A stretch of 64,000 nucleotides of DNA, taken from contig CAVXFH010000002.1 of assembly GCA_963761035.1 (NCBI GenBank), forward strand, positions 1,550,001-1,614,000. The letters run 5' to 3'. The stretch is from JARRQJ01 sp963761035 (lineage in GTDB: Bacteria; Pseudomonadota; Gammaproteobacteria; DRLM01). Below, in pieces: positions 63,004 through 64,000 of this stretch (position 1 is its first letter; each line of letters opens with the position of its first letter). The translations under genes and the position numbers were made by a program. The notes under the pieces are model-generated. The model had not been told where the DNA came from. It did no database searches and saw nothing but the letters and a program-made list of their open reading frames with translations.

Positions 63004-64000
63004 ATGAAAGTGAAAGTCTCGGACAAGGCGGGGGCGTGGTGCCTGTGTCTCTTCTTGATCTTTACCTTGCCAGCGGCGGCGGCGGGACTGGCCGCGGCCG
63101 ACAAGGCCCTGACGCTGATTTATTCCGGCAATCTCGACGGTGAATTGGAACCCTGCGGTTGCAGCGTGGAAGGGGATTTCGGCGGCATCCGCCGCCGCGC
63201 CACCGTGCTCGAACGTCTGCGCCGCGAGCAACCCGGCGCCTTCGTGGTGTCGGCCGGCGGTTTGTTGAGCGGCTTTGCCGCCAACGGGCGGCTCACCAAT
63301 GAATACATCCTCAAGGGCTTTGCCCTGCTTGGTTACGACGCCATCGGTTTGCAATGGGGCGATCTGCAATACGGCGATGAATTTCTCAAGGCGCCGGTCT
63401 TGCCGTGGGTGGCGAGCAATTGGCACGACGACGAATTCTCCCATCAGCGGCGCGTCAGCCACGGCGGCCGCACGCTGGCATTTTTCAGTTGGCTCGACCC
63501 CAACACCGCGCCGCAACAGTCGATGCAGGGCGATCACGGCCAGGTGGTGAACGACAGCGCCGCCTTGGCCAAGGCCCTGGCCCAGGCCAGGGGGAACGGC
63601 GATTTGACCATGGTCGCCACCACCCTGGCCTTGGCGGACGCGCAAAAGGCGCTGCCCTTGGCGGATATCGACGTGCTGTTGATCCGCGCCAAGTACGAGG
63701 TCTACGGCGATCCGCGGATGAGCGGCAAGACCCTGGTGCTGCAACCGGGATCGCGGGGCATGCGCCTCGGGCGGGTGGATCTGGAGTTCGATGGGCAGGG
63801 TCGTGTCTCGACCTGGCATCATCAGGTGATTCCCCTGCCGAAGACCATCCCCGATCCCAAGGGTTTGCGGGCGTGGTACGCGGAATACAATGCGCGCGTC
63901 AAAGAAAATTATGAACGGATGGCGGCGCTGCGCAAGGCTCAGGCCAAGGGCGAAACACCCTTCGTCGGCGCGGAGGCCTGCAAGTCATGTCACGCCAAGG
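63004..64000 (+). CDS. Exported 5'-nucleotidase-like protein with CxxCH heme motif (partial)
   Basis: The frame starts at ATG 63004 and is open to the right edge, so it was cut there. It has a signal peptide (core LCLFLIFTLPAAAAG). A UshA-like metallophosphatase-type domain follows, with IYSGNLDGELEPCGCSVEGD near residue 39 and GGIRRRATVLERLRREQPGA. From about residue 320 a cytochrome-type segment begins with EACKSCHAK, a CxxCH heme-binding site. Fusions of this kind are found in Geobacter-like and sulfur-metabolising bacteria. The usual metal-binding DxH and NHE motifs are not evident, so hydrolytic activity is uncertain. Confidence 0.75.
   Translation, partial: MKVKVSDKAGAWCLCLFLIFTLPAAAAGLAAADKALTLIYSGNLDGELEPCGCSVEGDFGGIRRRATVLERLRREQPGAFVVSAGGLLSGFAANGRLTNEYILKGFALLGYDAIGLQWGDLQYGDEFLKAPVLPWVASNWHDDEFSHQRRVSHGGRTLAFFSWLDPNTAPQQSMQGDHGQVVNDSAALAKALAQARGNGDLTMVATTLALADAQKALPLADIDVLLIRAKYEVYGDPRMSGKTLVLQPGSRGMRLGRVDLEFDGQGRVSTWHHQVIPLPKTIPDPKGLRAWYAEYNARVKENYERMAALRKAQAKGETPFVGAEACKSCHAK

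Noticed and set aside
62977..63822. Open frame antisense to the nucleotidase/heme gene
   Set aside because: The plus-strand frame has a signal peptide, family motifs and CxxCH; the minus frame is low-complexity.

Overview
This window is chromosomal DNA of a gammaproteobacterium. The main evidence is the hemA-prfA-prmC block divergent from a TPR lipoprotein-lolB-ispE-tRNA-Gln-prs-rplY-pth-ychF block, which is a gammaproteobacterial arrangement. A type II secretion cluster, sucAB-lpd, uvrD, cstA-ybdD, nhaA and outer-membrane-type proteins agree with it. Most of the DNA is GC-rich. The SUF operon with SufU and SufT, the hydrogenase-maturation genes and the nucleotidase-like/heme protein at the right edge would fit a Chromatiales- or sulfur-oxidiser-like lineage, but genus cannot be read from this sequence.

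Layout. 1-2.0 kb: end of a type II secretion operon (gspL partial, gspM, gspN). 2.1-5.6 kb: a CaCA-type cation exchanger, two divergent L,D-transpeptidases and an Lpp-like alanine-zipper lipoprotein. 5.9-8.2 kb: cstA-ybdD. 8.5-16.5 kb: a PAS-PAS-GGDEF-EAL protein, uvrD and a large SBBP/DUF11 surface protein. 16.5-19.7 kb: a sparse, AT-richer accessory segment with micro-ORFs, a lysine-rich ribbon-helix-helix-like protein, two SpoIIAA-like proteins and diverged palindromic repeats; it ends at the 3' side of tRNA-Arg(CCG). 20.1-31.8 kb: two small lipoproteins followed by the housekeeping block above. 31.9-36.1 kb: tRNA-Met, a PilZ protein, a double cyclic-nucleotide-domain/rhodanese membrane protein, a spermidine-synthase-like protein and a DUF3579 protein. 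36.5-42.0 kb: sucA-sucB-lpd. 42.1-45.5 kb: HDOD protein, DUF2892 protein, nhaA and a HemD-family protein. 45.7-52.4 kb: Rrf2 regulator-sufBCDSU-sufT-Rieske ferredoxin. 53.0-56.6 kb: a hydrogenase-maturation remnant with complete hypA and hypF, an apparent hypC start and possibly a hypE tail. 56.6-64 kb: TPR glycosyltransferase, DUF2937 protein, sfsA, an outer-membrane barrel candidate, a large PilZ-like protein and the start of a 5'-nucleotidase-like protein carrying a CxxCH heme motif.

How the genes work together. The SUF operon is a self-contained Fe-S factory: desulfurase SufS, scaffold SufU, the SufBCD complex, maturation factor SufT and a Rieske ferredoxin, behind a cysteine-containing Rrf2 regulator. 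sucAB-lpd encodes the complete 2-oxoglutarate dehydrogenase. The two L,D-transpeptidases lie beside a lipoprotein with a C-terminal lysine, a possible enzyme-substrate set for tethering the outer membrane to peptidoglycan. Several proteins with c-di-GMP-type domains (GGDEF/EAL, PilZ, PilZ-like) suggest active surface-behaviour signalling.

The least explained parts are the 16.5-20.1 kb segment, the decayed hyp cluster, the terminator placed directly before rplY, and the two-cNMP/inactive-rhodanese/transmembrane protein. No IS element, phage module or CRISPR array was seen.
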